The notes beneath the pieces are model-generated. The model saw only the letters and a program-made list of their open reading frames with translations, searched no databases and had not been told where the DNA came from. A program made the translations under genes and the position numbers. A DNA stretch of 64,000 bases from Paraburkholderia monticola (lineage in GTDB: Bacteria > Pseudomonadota > Gammaproteobacteria > Burkholderiales > Burkholderiaceae), in assembly GCF_001580545.1 (NCBI RefSeq), contig NZ_LRBG01000039.1, positions 1 to 64,000 of the forward strand, read 5' to 3'. Each line of letters begins with the position of its first letter. The first letter of the stretch is position 1. Below, one piece after another: positions 33,488-42,209 of the stretch.

Positions 33488-33795
33488 GCGCGCGGCGGGT
33501 CGGCGAAAAGAACGGCGAAGGAGGAAGGAACATTAACCGCAAGGGTGAAAGCAAGCATAGCACCGCGGACCTTCAGCATCGCGGGCCGCAATCGAGGCGC
33601 CTGTCGCAAATGCGTCGGAAGTCATCGCAAATGCGTCGTGACGCTTGCCGGCCGGGCCGCCCGATGGCTCACTTGACGAGGCCATCCCACCGCGATGCCG
33701 TTTTTGTTCTATCGATCGGGCCCGGTGTGCGGTGCAATAGGCGCACATTCCATCCGGCCATCGCAACTCGCAGCGCACAACGCACAGGGCACGCC
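33488..33795. other. Divergent promoter region, AraC regulator / sdaA
   Basis: 308 bp with no gene. Contains the perfect 14-bp direct repeat described separately at 33602-33638, and should hold promoters for both directions. Confidence 0.6.
33602..33638 (+). promoter_or_regulatory. Candidate AraC-type operator upstream of sdaA-soxBDAG
   Basis: Perfect direct repeat TCGCAAATGCGTCG at 33604-33617 and 33625-33638, period 21 bp, the first copy extended to TGTCGC. 158 bp before the sdaA start. This is the clearest of the four 21-bp-period sites. Confidence 0.7.
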
Positions 33796-35190
33796 ATGAA
33801 CGTCAGCGTCTTCGATCTGTTCAAGATCGGCATCGGTCCATCGAGTTCGCACACGGTCGGGCCGATGATCGCCGCGTGCCGTTTCGCCTCGCATATCGAG
33901 GACGCGAATCTGCTCGGCTTCGTGCAGCGCGTGCGGGTTGAGCTGTTCGGCTCGCTCGGCGCGACCGGCAAGGGCCACGGCACCGACAAGGCGGTGCTGC
34001 TCGGCCTCGAAGGCAATCTGCCCGACCGGCTCGACCCGGACCTGATCGAGCCGCGGCTGTGCGCGATCCGCGAGAGCAAACAGCTCGTGCTGCTCGGCAA
34101 GCATCCGGTCGCGTTCGACGCGCGCGAACATCTCGGCTTCTTTCGCAAGCTGATGCCGGGCGCGCCGGGCTCGGGCGTCGTGCATCCGAACGGCATGCGT
34201 TTTCAGGCCTTCGACGAAAACGCTCAGTTGCTGGTCGAGAAGGAGTATTACTCGATCGGCGGCGGCTTCGTCGTCAATCGCGAAGGGGATCGCGTGAATG
34301 GCCGGGGTGCGAGCGCCCAGGTGCCGTATCCGTTTCGCACCGGCGACGATCTGATGCGCGTATGCCGCGAAAATGGACTGTCGATCGCGGAGGTGACATT
34401 GCGCAACGAGTGCACGACCCGGCCCGAGCACGAAGTGCGCGAAGGCTTGCTGGCGATCTGGCGCACGATGGCCGCGTGCGTCGAACGGGGCTGCAAGGTG
34501 CGCGGCGAGTTGCCCGGCCCGATGCACGTGAAGCGCCGCGCGGCCGAACTGTGCGAGCGTCTGCGCGCGCGCTCGGAGGAGTCGCTGCGCGACCCGCTGT
34601 CGATGCTCGACTGGGTCAACCTGTACGCGATGGCGGTCAACGAGGAAAACGCCGCGGGCGGCCGCGTCGTCACCGCGCCGACCAACGGCGCGGCCGGTGT
34701 GATCCCGGCAGTGCTGCATTACTACGTGAAGTTCATGCACGCGGCGAGCGACGCGGGCATCGTCGATTTTCTGCTGACCGCCGCGGCGATCGGCATCATC
34801 TACAAGGAAACCGCGTCGATTTCCGGTGCCGAAGTGGGCTGCCAGGGGGAAGTCGGCGTGGCCTGCTCGATGGCCGCCGCGGCGCTCGCGGCCGTGATGG
34901 GTGGCACCCCTGCCCAGGTCGAGAACGCCGCCGAAATCGGCATGGAGCACAACCTCGGCATGACGTGCGACCCGGTCGGCGGGCTCGTGCAGATTCCGTG
35001 CATCGAGCGCAACGCAATGGGCGCGATCAAGGCGATCAACGCGGCGCGCCTCGCGATGAAAGGCGACGGCAAGCACGTGGTGTCGCTCGACAGCGTAATC
35101 CGGACGATGCGCGAAACCGGCGCCGACATGAAGACGAAATACAAGGAGACGTCGCGCGGCGGTCTGGCCGTGAACGTCATCGAGTGTTGA
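33796..35190 (+). CDS. sdaA: L-serine ammonia-lyase (4Fe-4S)
   Basis: 464 aa single-chain (type 2) enzyme converting L-serine to pyruvate and ammonia. N-terminal beta domain starts SVFDLFKIGIGPSSSHTVGPM; alpha domain has APTNGAAGVIPAVLHYY, SGAEVGCQGEVGVACSMAAAA and GMTCDPVGGLVQIPCIERNA, which hold the three cluster cysteines. A C-terminal Cys tail (VIEC) is kept. It drains serine formed by GlyA from betaine-derived glycine, so it closes the pathway to pyruvate. Followed 38 nt later by soxB. Confidence 0.96.
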   Translation: MNVSVFDLFKIGIGPSSSHTVGPMIAACRFASHIEDANLLGFVQRVRVELFGSLGATGKGHGTDKAVLLGLEGNLPDRLDPDLIEPRLCAIRESKQLVLLGKHPVAFDAREHLGFFRKLMPGAPGSGVVHPNGMRFQAFDENAQLLVEKEYYSIGGGFVVNREGDRVNGRGASAQVPYPFRTGDDLMRVCRENGLSIAEVTLRNECTTRPEHEVREGLLAIWRTMAACVERGCKVRGELPGPMHVKRRAAELCERLRARSEESLRDPLSMLDWVNLYAMAVNEENAAGGRVVTAPTNGAAGVIPAVLHYYVKFMHAASDAGIVDFLLTAAAIGIIYKETASISGAEVGCQGEVGVACSMAAAALAAVMGGTPAQVENAAEIGMEHNLGMTCDPVGGLVQIPCIERNAMGAIKAINAARLAMKGDGKHVVSLDSVIRTMRETGADMKTKYKETSRGGLAVNVIEC

Positions 35191-35228
35191 ACCTCCAGCA
35201 GTATCAGCAAAACCGCAAAGGACCGACG

Positions 35229-36473
35229 ATGAGCCGCTATTCGATATTCAGCCTGCTGCGCAACGGGATGTCGTATCACGAGAACTGGGAGCGGCAATGG
35301 CGCAGCGCCGAGCCCAAGCGTGAGTACGACGTCGTGATCGTCGGCGGCGGCGGGCATGGTCTCGCGACCGCGTACTACCTCGCGAAAGAACACGGCGTGC
35401 GCAACGTCGCGGTGCTCGAGAAGGGCTGGATCGGCGGCGGCAATACTGCGCGCAATACGACGATCGTGCGTTCGAACTACCTGTGGGACGAATCCGCCGC
35501 GCTCTACGAAAAGGCGATGAAGCTGTGGGAAGGGCTTGCCCAGGACCTTAACTACAACGTGATGTTCAGCCAGCGCGGCGTGATGAATCTCGCCCACACG
35601 CTACAGGATGTGCGCGATACCGAACGCCGCGTGAACGCGAACCGCCTGAACGGCGTCGACGCCGAATTCCTCACGCCCGCGCAGATCAAGGAACTCGAGC
35701 CGACCATCAATCTGAATAGCCGCTACCCGGTGCTCGGCGCGTCGATCCAGCGGCGCGGCGGCGTGGCCCGGCACGATGCGGTGGCCTGGGGTTTCGCGCG
35801 CGGCGCGGATCAGGCGGGTGTCGATATCGTGCAGAACTGCCAGGTCGTCGGCATTCGCCGCGACGGCAATCAGGTGACGGGCGTCGACACGACCAGGGGC
35901 TTCATCAAGGCGAACAAGGTCGCGGTGGTCGCGGCCGGCAACACCTCGACACTCGCCGATATGGCCGGCGTGCGGCTGCCGCTCGAAAGCCATCCGCTGC
36001 AGGCGCTGGTGTCGGAGCCGATCAAGCCGGTCGTCAACACGGTCGTGATGTCGAACGCGGTGCACGCGTATATCAGCCAGTCCGACAAGGGCGATCTCGT
36101 GATCGGCGCCGGCATCGATCAGTACACGGGCTTCGGGCAGCGTGGCAGCTTCCAGATCATCGAGAGCACGCTGGAGGCGATCGTCGAAATGTTCCCGGTG
36201 TTTTCGCGGGTGCGGATGAACCGGCAGTGGGGCGGCATCGTCGATGTGTCGCCGGACGCGTGCCCGATCATCAGCAAGACCGATGTGAAGGGCCTCTATT
36301 TCAATTGCGGTTGGGGCACGGGCGGCTTCAAGGCGACGCCCGGCTCGGGGTGGGTCTATGCGCACACGATCGCGCGGGACGAACCGCATCCGTTGAACGC
36401 GCCGTTTTCGCTGGATCGGTTCTACACCGGTCATCTGATCGATGAGCATGGCGCTGCCGCCGTGGCCCACTAG
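35229..36473 (+). CDS. soxB: Sarcosine oxidase beta subunit
   Basis: 414 aa flavoprotein of heterotetrameric sarcosine oxidase, oxidising sarcosine to glycine with formaldehyde or 5,10-methylene-THF as C1 product. FAD-binding VIVGGGGHGLATAYYLAKEHG; ARNTTIVRSNYLW contains the FMN-attachment His region expected just before or within this segment; the C-terminus has YFNCGWGTGGFKATPGSG. Length as in Pseudomonas and Corynebacterium SoxB. Start follows a purine-rich AAAGGACCGACG. Confidence 0.96.
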   Translation: MSRYSIFSLLRNGMSYHENWERQWRSAEPKREYDVVIVGGGGHGLATAYYLAKEHGVRNVAVLEKGWIGGGNTARNTTIVRSNYLWDESAALYEKAMKLWEGLAQDLNYNVMFSQRGVMNLAHTLQDVRDTERRVNANRLNGVDAEFLTPAQIKELEPTINLNSRYPVLGASIQRRGGVARHDAVAWGFARGADQAGVDIVQNCQVVGIRRDGNQVTGVDTTRGFIKANKVAVVAAGNTSTLADMAGVRLPLESHPLQALVSEPIKPVVNTVVMSNAVHAYISQSDKGDLVIGAGIDQYTGFGQRGSFQIIESTLEAIVEMFPVFSRVRMNRQWGGIVDVSPDACPIISKTDVKGLYFNCGWGTGGFKATPGSGWVYAHTIARDEPHPLNAPFSLDRFYTGHLIDEHGAAAVAH

Positions 36474-36488
36474 TCGAAGGAGACGCAC

Positions 36489-36809
36489 ATGTTGCTGATC
36501 GAATGCCCGTGGTGCGGTCCCCGCGCCGAAACCGAATTCACCTGCGGCGGCGAAGCGGATATCGCCCGGCCGCTCGACACCGAATCGCTCACCGACAAGG
36601 AATGGGGCGACTACCTGTTCATGCGCAAGAACCCGCGCGGCGTGCATCGCGAACAATGGCTGCACGCGCAAGGCTGCCGCCGCTGGTTCAAGGCGCAGCG
36701 CGATACAGTCAGCTATGCGTTCCAGGGCTACGAGACGTTCGAGCGCCCGTTGCTGGCGCTCGACAGCCGCGACGCGCAGACAAAGGCACAAGAGGGCAAC
36801 GCATCATGA
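36489..36809 (+). CDS. soxD: Sarcosine oxidase delta subunit
   Basis: 106 aa. N-terminal zinc site CPWCGPRAETEFTCGG (Cys-x2-Cys ... Cys) plus WLHAQGCRRWF and RDTVSYAF, all typical of SoxD, a structural zinc subunit. TGA overlaps the soxA ATG. Confidence 0.95.
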   Translation: MLLIECPWCGPRAETEFTCGGEADIARPLDTESLTDKEWGDYLFMRKNPRGVHREQWLHAQGCRRWFKAQRDTVSYAFQGYETFERPLLALDSRDAQTKAQEGNAS

Positions 36810-39808
36810 GCCAGAAAGACCGACTCCCAACCGGCGGGCGCATCAACCGCGCGATCGCGCTGACTTTCACATTCAACGGCGTCCAATATCAGGGTTATCA
36901 GGGCGATACGCTCGCGTCCGCGTTGCTCGCCAACGGCGTGCATTTCGTCGCGCGTAGCTGGAAATATCATCGACCGCGCGGCATCGTGACGGCGGGTGTC
37001 GAAGAGCCGAACGCGGTCGTGCAACTCGAGACCGGCGCCTACACGGTGCCGAACGCGCGGGCCACCGAAGTCGAGCTGTACCAGGGGCTCGTCGCGACCA
37101 GCGTGAACGCGAAACCCAGCATCGAAAACGACCGCATGGCGATCAACCAGAAGATCGCGCGCTTCATTCCGGCGGGCTTCTACTACAAGACCTTCATGTG
37201 GCCGCGCAGATTCTGGCCGAAGTACGAGGAAGCGATTCGCGACGCGGCCGGCCTCGGCACCGCGCCGCAACAGCGCGACGCGGACCGCTACGACAAGTGC
37301 TTCGCGCATTGCGACGTGCTGGTGGTCGGCGGCGGCCCGACCGGGCTCGCGGCCGCACACGCGGCGGCTTTGTCCGGCGCGCGCGTGACGCTCGTCGACG
37401 ATCAGCCCGAGCTCGGCGGCTCGCTGCTGTCTTGTCGCGCGCAGATCGACGGCAAGCCCGCACTGCAATGGGTGCAGAAAATCGAGGACGCATTGCGGCG
37501 CTTGCCCGACGTGAAGATCCTGAGCCGCAGCACCGCATTTGGCTATCAGGACCACAATCTCGTCACGGTCACGCAGCGCCTGACCGATCACCTCCCGGTG
37601 TCGCAACGCAAGGGCACGCGCGAACTGCTGTGGAAGATCCGCGCCAAACGCGTGATTCTGGCGACCGGCGCGCACGAACGGCCGATCGTGTTCGGCAATA
37701 ACGATCTACCCGGCGTGATGCTCGCGTCGGCGGTGTCGACCTATCTGCATCGTTATGCGGTCCTGCCGGGGCGCAACGCGGTCGTGTTCACGAACAACGA
37801 CGACGGCTATCAATGCGCGCTCGATCTGAAAGCGGCCGGCGCGCAGGTCACCGTGATCGACCCGCGCGCGGGTGAATCGAAGGGCACGCTACCCGCGCTC
37901 GCGCGGCGCGGCGGCATCAAGCTGCTGAACGGCACGGTCGTCACGGCGGCGCACGGCAAGCTGCGCGTTGCCTCGGTGTCGATCGCCTCGTATGCGAACG
38001 GGCAGGTCGCCGCGCAGCAGGGCGAACTGCCGTGCGATCTGCTCGCGATGTCCGGCGGCTGGAGTCCGGTGCTGCATCTGTTCGCGCAGTCGGGCGGCAA
38101 AGCGCATTGGCATGACGACAAGGCCTGCTTCGTGCCGGGCAAGGCGGTCCAGCCGGAGACCAGCGTCGGCGCGTGCGCGGGCGACTTCATGCTCGGCCGG
38201 GGCATCCGCTTCGCGCTCGATGCCGGTGTCGAAGCGGCGCGCGCGGCCGGGCACATCGTCGCGCGGCCGAATCCGGTGCAGGTCGCCGACTTGAACGAAG
38301 CGAAGCTGGAGCCGCTGTGGCTCGTCGGCGGACGCGAACTGGCCACGCGCGGACCGAAACAGTTCGTCGATTTCCAGAACGACGTCGCGGCCGCCGATAT
38401 CTTCCTCGCCGCGCGCGAAGGCTTCGAATCGGTCGAACACGTGAAGCGCTACACGGCGATGGGCTTCGGCACCGACCAGGGCAAGCTCGGCAATATCAAC
38501 GGCATGGCGATTCTCGCGCAGGCGCTTGGCAAGACGATTCCCGAGACCGGCACGACGACGTTCCGGCCGAACTACACGCCGGTCACGTTCGGCACGTTCG
38601 CCGGCCGCGAGCTCGGCGAATGGCTCGACCCGGTGCGCAAGACCGCGGTGCACGAATGGCACGTGGAACACGGCGCGGCGTTCGAGGACGTCGGCAACTG
38701 GAAGCGTCCGTGGTACTACCCGAAGGCGGGCGAGGAGATGCATGCGGCGGTCGCCCGCGAAGCGCTCGCGGTGCGCACCAGCGTCGGCATGCTCGATGCG
38801 TCGACGCTCGGCAAGATCGACATTCAGGGCCCCGATGCGGCGAAACTGTTGAACTGGGTCTACACGAATCCGTGGGGCAAGCTCGAAGTCGGCAAGTGCC
38901 GCTACGGCCTGATGCTCGACGAAAACGGCATAATCTTCGACGACGGCGTGACCGTGCGCCTCGCCGAGCATCACTACATGATGACGACCACGACGGGCGG
39001 CGCGGCGCGTGTGCTCACATGGCTCGAACGCTGGCTGCAAACCGAATGGCCCGACCTGCGCGTGCGGCTCGCGTCGGTTACCGACCACTGGGCGACGTTC
39101 GCGGTGGTCGGTCCGATGAGCCGCAAGGTGCTGCAACAGGTTTGCGGCGACATCGACTTCGCCAACGCGGCGTTCCCGTTCATGACGTATCGCGAAGGCA
39201 CGGTAGCGGGCGCGGCGGCGCGCGTGATGCGCATCAGCTTCTCGGGCGAACTCGCGTACGAGGTGAACGTGCCGGCCAACGTCGGGCGCGCGGTGTGGGA
39301 AGCGTTGATGGCCGCGGGCGCGCAGTTCGACATCACGCCGTACGGCACCGAGACGATGCACGTGCTGCGCGCCGAGAAGGGCTACATCATCGTCGGCCAG
39401 GATACCGATGGCTCGATGACGCCGCACGACGTCGGCATGGGCGGGCTCGTCGCGAAGTCGAAGGACTTTCTCGGCAAGCGCTCGCTCGCCCGCTCGGACA
39501 CCGCGAAGGCCGGGCGCAAGCAACTGGTCGGACTGCTCTCGGACGATGCGTCGTTCGTGATACCCGAAGGCTCGCAGATCGTCGCCGGGCCGTTCCAGGG
39601 CGACACCGCGCCGATGCTCGGGCACGTCACGTCGAGCTACTACAGCCCGATCCTGCGGCGCTCGATCGCGATGGCGGTCGTCAAGGGCGGTCTCGACAAG
39701 ATCGGCACGAGTGTCACGATTCCACTCGCGAACGGCAAACAGATCGCGGCGAAGATCGCGAGCCCGGTGTTCTACGACAGCGAAGGAGCACGTCAACATG
39801 TGGAATGA
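36806..39808 (+). CDS. soxA: Sarcosine oxidase alpha subunit
   Basis: 1000 aa. N-terminal 2Fe-2S-ferredoxin-like fold without cluster (GRINRAIALTFTFNGVQYQGYQGDTLASALLANG), NAD+-binding half (VLVVGGGPTGLAAAHAAALSGARVTLVDD), and a C-terminal GcvT/aminomethyltransferase domain (residues about 600-1000; LLNWVYTNPWGKLEVGKCRYGLM, HVLRAEKGYIIVGQDTDG) that binds tetrahydrofolate and accepts the methyl carbon. Length equals known SoxA. Overlaps soxD by 4 nt and soxG by 11 nt. Confidence 0.96.
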   Translation: MSQKDRLPTGGRINRAIALTFTFNGVQYQGYQGDTLASALLANGVHFVARSWKYHRPRGIVTAGVEEPNAVVQLETGAYTVPNARATEVELYQGLVATSVNAKPSIENDRMAINQKIARFIPAGFYYKTFMWPRRFWPKYEEAIRDAAGLGTAPQQRDADRYDKCFAHCDVLVVGGGPTGLAAAHAAALSGARVTLVDDQPELGGSLLSCRAQIDGKPALQWVQKIEDALRRLPDVKILSRSTAFGYQDHNLVTVTQRLTDHLPVSQRKGTRELLWKIRAKRVILATGAHERPIVFGNNDLPGVMLASAVSTYLHRYAVLPGRNAVVFTNNDDGYQCALDLKAAGAQVTVIDPRAGESKGTLPALARRGGIKLLNGTVVTAAHGKLRVASVSIASYANGQVAAQQGELPCDLLAMSGGWSPVLHLFAQSGGKAHWHDDKACFVPGKAVQPETSVGACAGDFMLGRGIRFALDAGVEAARAAGHIVARPNPVQVADLNEAKLEPLWLVGGRELATRGPKQFVDFQNDVAAADIFLAAREGFESVEHVKRYTAMGFGTDQGKLGNINGMAILAQALGKTIPETGTTTFRPNYTPVTFGTFAGRELGEWLDPVRKTAVHEWHVEHGAAFEDVGNWKRPWYYPKAGEEMHAAVAREALAVRTSVGMLDASTLGKIDIQGPDAAKLLNWVYTNPWGKLEVGKCRYGLMLDENGIIFDDGVTVRLAEHHYMMTTTTGGAARVLTWLERWLQTEWPDLRVRLASVTDHWATFAVVGPMSRKVLQQVCGDIDFANAAFPFMTYREGTVAGAAARVMRISFSGELAYEVNVPANVGRAVWEALMAAGAQFDITPYGTETMHVLRAEKGYIIVGQDTDGSMTPHDVGMGGLVAKSKDFLGKRSLARSDTAKAGRKQLVGLLSDDASFVIPEGSQIVAGPFQGDTAPMLGHVTSSYYSPILRRSIAMAVVKGGLDKIGTSVTIPLANGKQIAAKIASPVFYDSEGARQHVE

Positions 39809-40454
39809 AACAGGCGGCACGGTGTCGATCGTGGATCGCACGATCGGGCGGCAAGGCGGCGTGTGGCAGGAGTCGCCGCTGGTCGGCGCGCAGGCGCTGC
39901 TCAAGCACCATCAGGCCAACGCAACGGCCGCGTTCCGGCTCGGCGAGCGGCCGTTTCTCGAACTCGTCAACGTGCGCGGCGATACGCGCGACGCGGCGTT
40001 CATGCGCGCGGTGGAAGAGGCGATCGGCTGCAAGCCGCCGCAGACGCCGAACACGGTCGCGCGCGGCAACGGCTACGACATGCTGTGGCTCGGCCCGGAC
40101 GAATGGCTCGTGCGCTCGGAGGCCGCCCACGACGCGACGCGCACGGCGCCCTTGCAGGCGAAGCTCGGCCCGGCGTTCGCTGGCGTGTTCGCCTCGGCGG
40201 TCGATGTCGGCAGCGGCTATACGGTGCTGGAAATCAGCGGCACGCGGGTGCGCGATGTGCTCGCGCGCGGCTGTCCGCTCGATCTGCATCCCGGGCTATT
40301 CGGTGTCGGGCAGTGCGCGCAGAGCCATTATTTCAAAGCGTCGATTGCTTTGCTGCCGACTGGTGCGGACAGCTTCGATATCGTCGTGCGCCGCAGCTTC
40401 GCGGATTATTTCGTCAGGATCATGCTCGACGCCGCCGAGCCACTGATGTCCTGA
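39798..40454 (+). CDS. soxG: Sarcosine oxidase gamma subunit
   Basis: 218 aa, GcvT-related folate-binding fold. LLKHHQANATAAFRLGERPFLELVNVRGD, MLWLGPDEWLVRSE, DVGSGYTVLEISGTRVRDVLARGCPLDLHP and the YFKASIALLP strand match SoxG. Last sox gene. Confidence 0.95.
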   Translation: MWNETGGTVSIVDRTIGRQGGVWQESPLVGAQALLKHHQANATAAFRLGERPFLELVNVRGDTRDAAFMRAVEEAIGCKPPQTPNTVARGNGYDMLWLGPDEWLVRSEAAHDATRTAPLQAKLGPAFAGVFASAVDVGSGYTVLEISGTRVRDVLARGCPLDLHPGLFGVGQCAQSHYFKASIALLPTGADSFDIVVRRSFADYFVRIMLDAAEPLMS

Positions 40455-40485
40455 GCGATGTGCGGTTCGCTTCGCTGATTTCGCC

Positions 40486-40749
40486 ATGACGTCGACACGC
40501 GCGGCCACCGCTCGTCTCACGGCGCGCGCGTGCGACGAGCACGATGCCGGCGCCGCGCTCGCTCTGCTCGACCAAAGCATCGCGCTGCGTCACCGACGCA
40601 TTGCGCTGATCCGTTATCTGCTGGCGCGGCAGCTCGGCGCGCCGCTCGAAGCACGGCATCACGCGTACGTCGAAAAAATCGCGGCCCGCCTCAGCCCGGA
40701 TGCGCTTGCGTGCATCGCCGGCGCCGCGCGTGCACGGCTGCGCGCGTAA
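40486..40749 (+). CDS. Small hypothetical protein
   Basis: 87 aa, 31 nt after soxG on the same strand. The N-terminus is Ala/Arg/Thr-rich. The rest (residues 20-87) has well-formed amphipathic helices (ALALLDQSIALRHRRIALIR, YVEKIAARLSPDALACIAGA), unlike the shadow frames nearby, so it is probably real. No family recognised; there is no obvious Shine-Dalgarno. It may be the final gene of the sdaA-sox operon. Confidence 0.5.
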   Translation: MTSTRAATARLTARACDEHDAGAALALLDQSIALRHRRIALIRYLLARQLGAPLEARHHAYVEKIAARLSPDALACIAGAARARLRA

Positions 40750-40762
40750 CTACGCGTGCCTC

Positions 40763-41944
40763 TCAATGGCCGCCGCCGTCCAACACCGAGAGAATCTGAT
40801 GCGCTGCGCTCACGCGCGCTTCGTTCGGGAAATTGCGGTTGGCGAGCATCACGATGCCGATCCGCTTTTGCGGCACGAACGCGACATACGCACCGAAGCC
40901 GTTCGTCGAACCGGTCTTGTTGATCCAGACGTTCTGCTGCGGCGGCAGCGGCGGCTTGATCTCCGTCGACGGCGTCCCGTTGAGCACCATCTCCGGCGAA
41001 TTACCCGCCTGCAACGTGCGCAACTCGACCGGATACGGGTACTGCTCCCAGATCAGATCCTGAGTCAGCACGCCGGCCTGGAAGTAGCCGGTATGGGTGT
41101 CCGTGATCGCGCGCTGGAACTGGCTGTCGAGCGGAATCAGGTTCATGTTCGCCTGCACGAAACGCAGCATGTCGGCGGCGGTCGACTTCACCCCGTAGGC
41201 TTCGGCGGAAATCACGCCGCCCGTCAGGCGGATCGGCGCGCCGTCTTTCGTATAGCCCTGCGCGTAGTCCGCCATTTTCGCCGCGGGGACGTGCAGGTAG
41301 GTGCTCTTCATGCCGAGCGCCGGAAACACGCGTTGCTGCATCAGCGCGGTGAAGTCCTCTCCCATGCTCTTCGCGGTGATCAGGCCGAGCGTGCCGATGC
41401 CGGGGTTGGAGTAGGTGCGGAACGTGCCGGGCGCATGGGCCGGCTGCCAGTCGTAGAAGTACTGCAGCAATTGCGCGTCGTTATGGATGTCGTCCGGCAC
41501 TTGCAACGGCAGGCCGCCAGGCGTGTGCGTGCCGAGGTTCAACAGGCTGACTTTGCCGAACGGACGGCCGCGCAAGCTCGGCAGATAGCGTTCGGTGCCG
41601 TCCGACAACGACAGCTTCCCGTCGACCTGCGCATACGACGCGAGCGTCGCCGTAAAGGTCTTGCTGATCGAGCCGAGTTCGAACAGCGTGTCGCGGTTGA
41701 CCGGCTTGCCGGTTTGCGTCGAGGCGACGCCGTAGTTGTACACGTAGGGCTTGCCGTCCTCGATCACGCCGACCGCCATCCCGGCGATATGGTATTTCGC
41801 CATCAGCGGCCGGATCGCGGCATCGACGGTGGGTTGGAGTTGCGCGGCGACGGGCTCGGCCGCGTGGCTGGCCGCTGAGGTCGCGCACAGGGTGAACAGT
41901 GCAAAGGTTGCGGTCGAGATGAGATTGAACGCGCGGGTCTTCAT
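40763..41944 (-). CDS. ampC: Class C beta-lactamase (AmpC-like)
   Basis: 393 aa with signal peptide (cleavage near SHA-A), periplasmic. Active-site motifs are complete: Ser-x-x-Lys in ELGSISKTFTATLASYA, Tyr-x-Asn in FRTYSNPGIGTLGLI, Lys-Thr-Gly in VWINKTGSTNGFGAYVAFVP. Overall length and the GMKSTYLHVP segment fit chromosomal AmpC enzymes rather than generic serine esterases. No ampR is adjacent; the divergent neighbour is fdhA. It has no evident link to betaine catabolism. Confidence 0.9.
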   Translation of the reverse strand: MKTRAFNLISTATFALFTLCATSAASHAAEPVAAQLQPTVDAAIRPLMAKYHIAGMAVGVIEDGKPYVYNYGVASTQTGKPVNRDTLFELGSISKTFTATLASYAQVDGKLSLSDGTERYLPSLRGRPFGKVSLLNLGTHTPGGLPLQVPDDIHNDAQLLQYFYDWQPAHAPGTFRTYSNPGIGTLGLITAKSMGEDFTALMQQRVFPALGMKSTYLHVPAAKMADYAQGYTKDGAPIRLTGGVISAEAYGVKSTAADMLRFVQANMNLIPLDSQFQRAITDTHTGYFQAGVLTQDLIWEQYPYPVELRTLQAGNSPEMVLNGTPSTEIKPPLPPQQNVWINKTGSTNGFGAYVAFVPQKRIGIVMLANRNFPNEARVSAAHQILSVLDGGGH

Positions 41945-42084
41945 GGCAGACGGTTCCTGGGTCGTGGATCGACGATTCGCTTGAGGTCGCCACTATCGGG
42001 CTTTTGCGAACCGCTGGCAAACGAGGATAAGTTGGGCGAGGGTAAAGAAAAAGTTGTGGGCGTCAATTCACGTGACGCCGGCGT

Positions 42085-42128
42085 TGTCGGTTCAGGCCAA
42101 ACGCGTGTCGCGTTCGGCACAGGTGTCG
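42085..42128 (+). promoter_or_regulatory. Candidate AraC-type operator upstream of fdhA
   Basis: TGTCG at 42085 and 42106 (21 bp apart), with a third TGTCG at 42124 (18 bp on). The second copy ends about 100 bp before the fdhA ATG. Lies in the fdhA/ampC divergent region. Confidence 0.55.
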
Positions 42129-42209
42129 CCGCGGGCGAACGCTACGCTCGTGGAACGGTGCGCCGCGCGGCGTGCATGGCGTGCCGCTCACGGACATGGA
42201 GACGAGACA

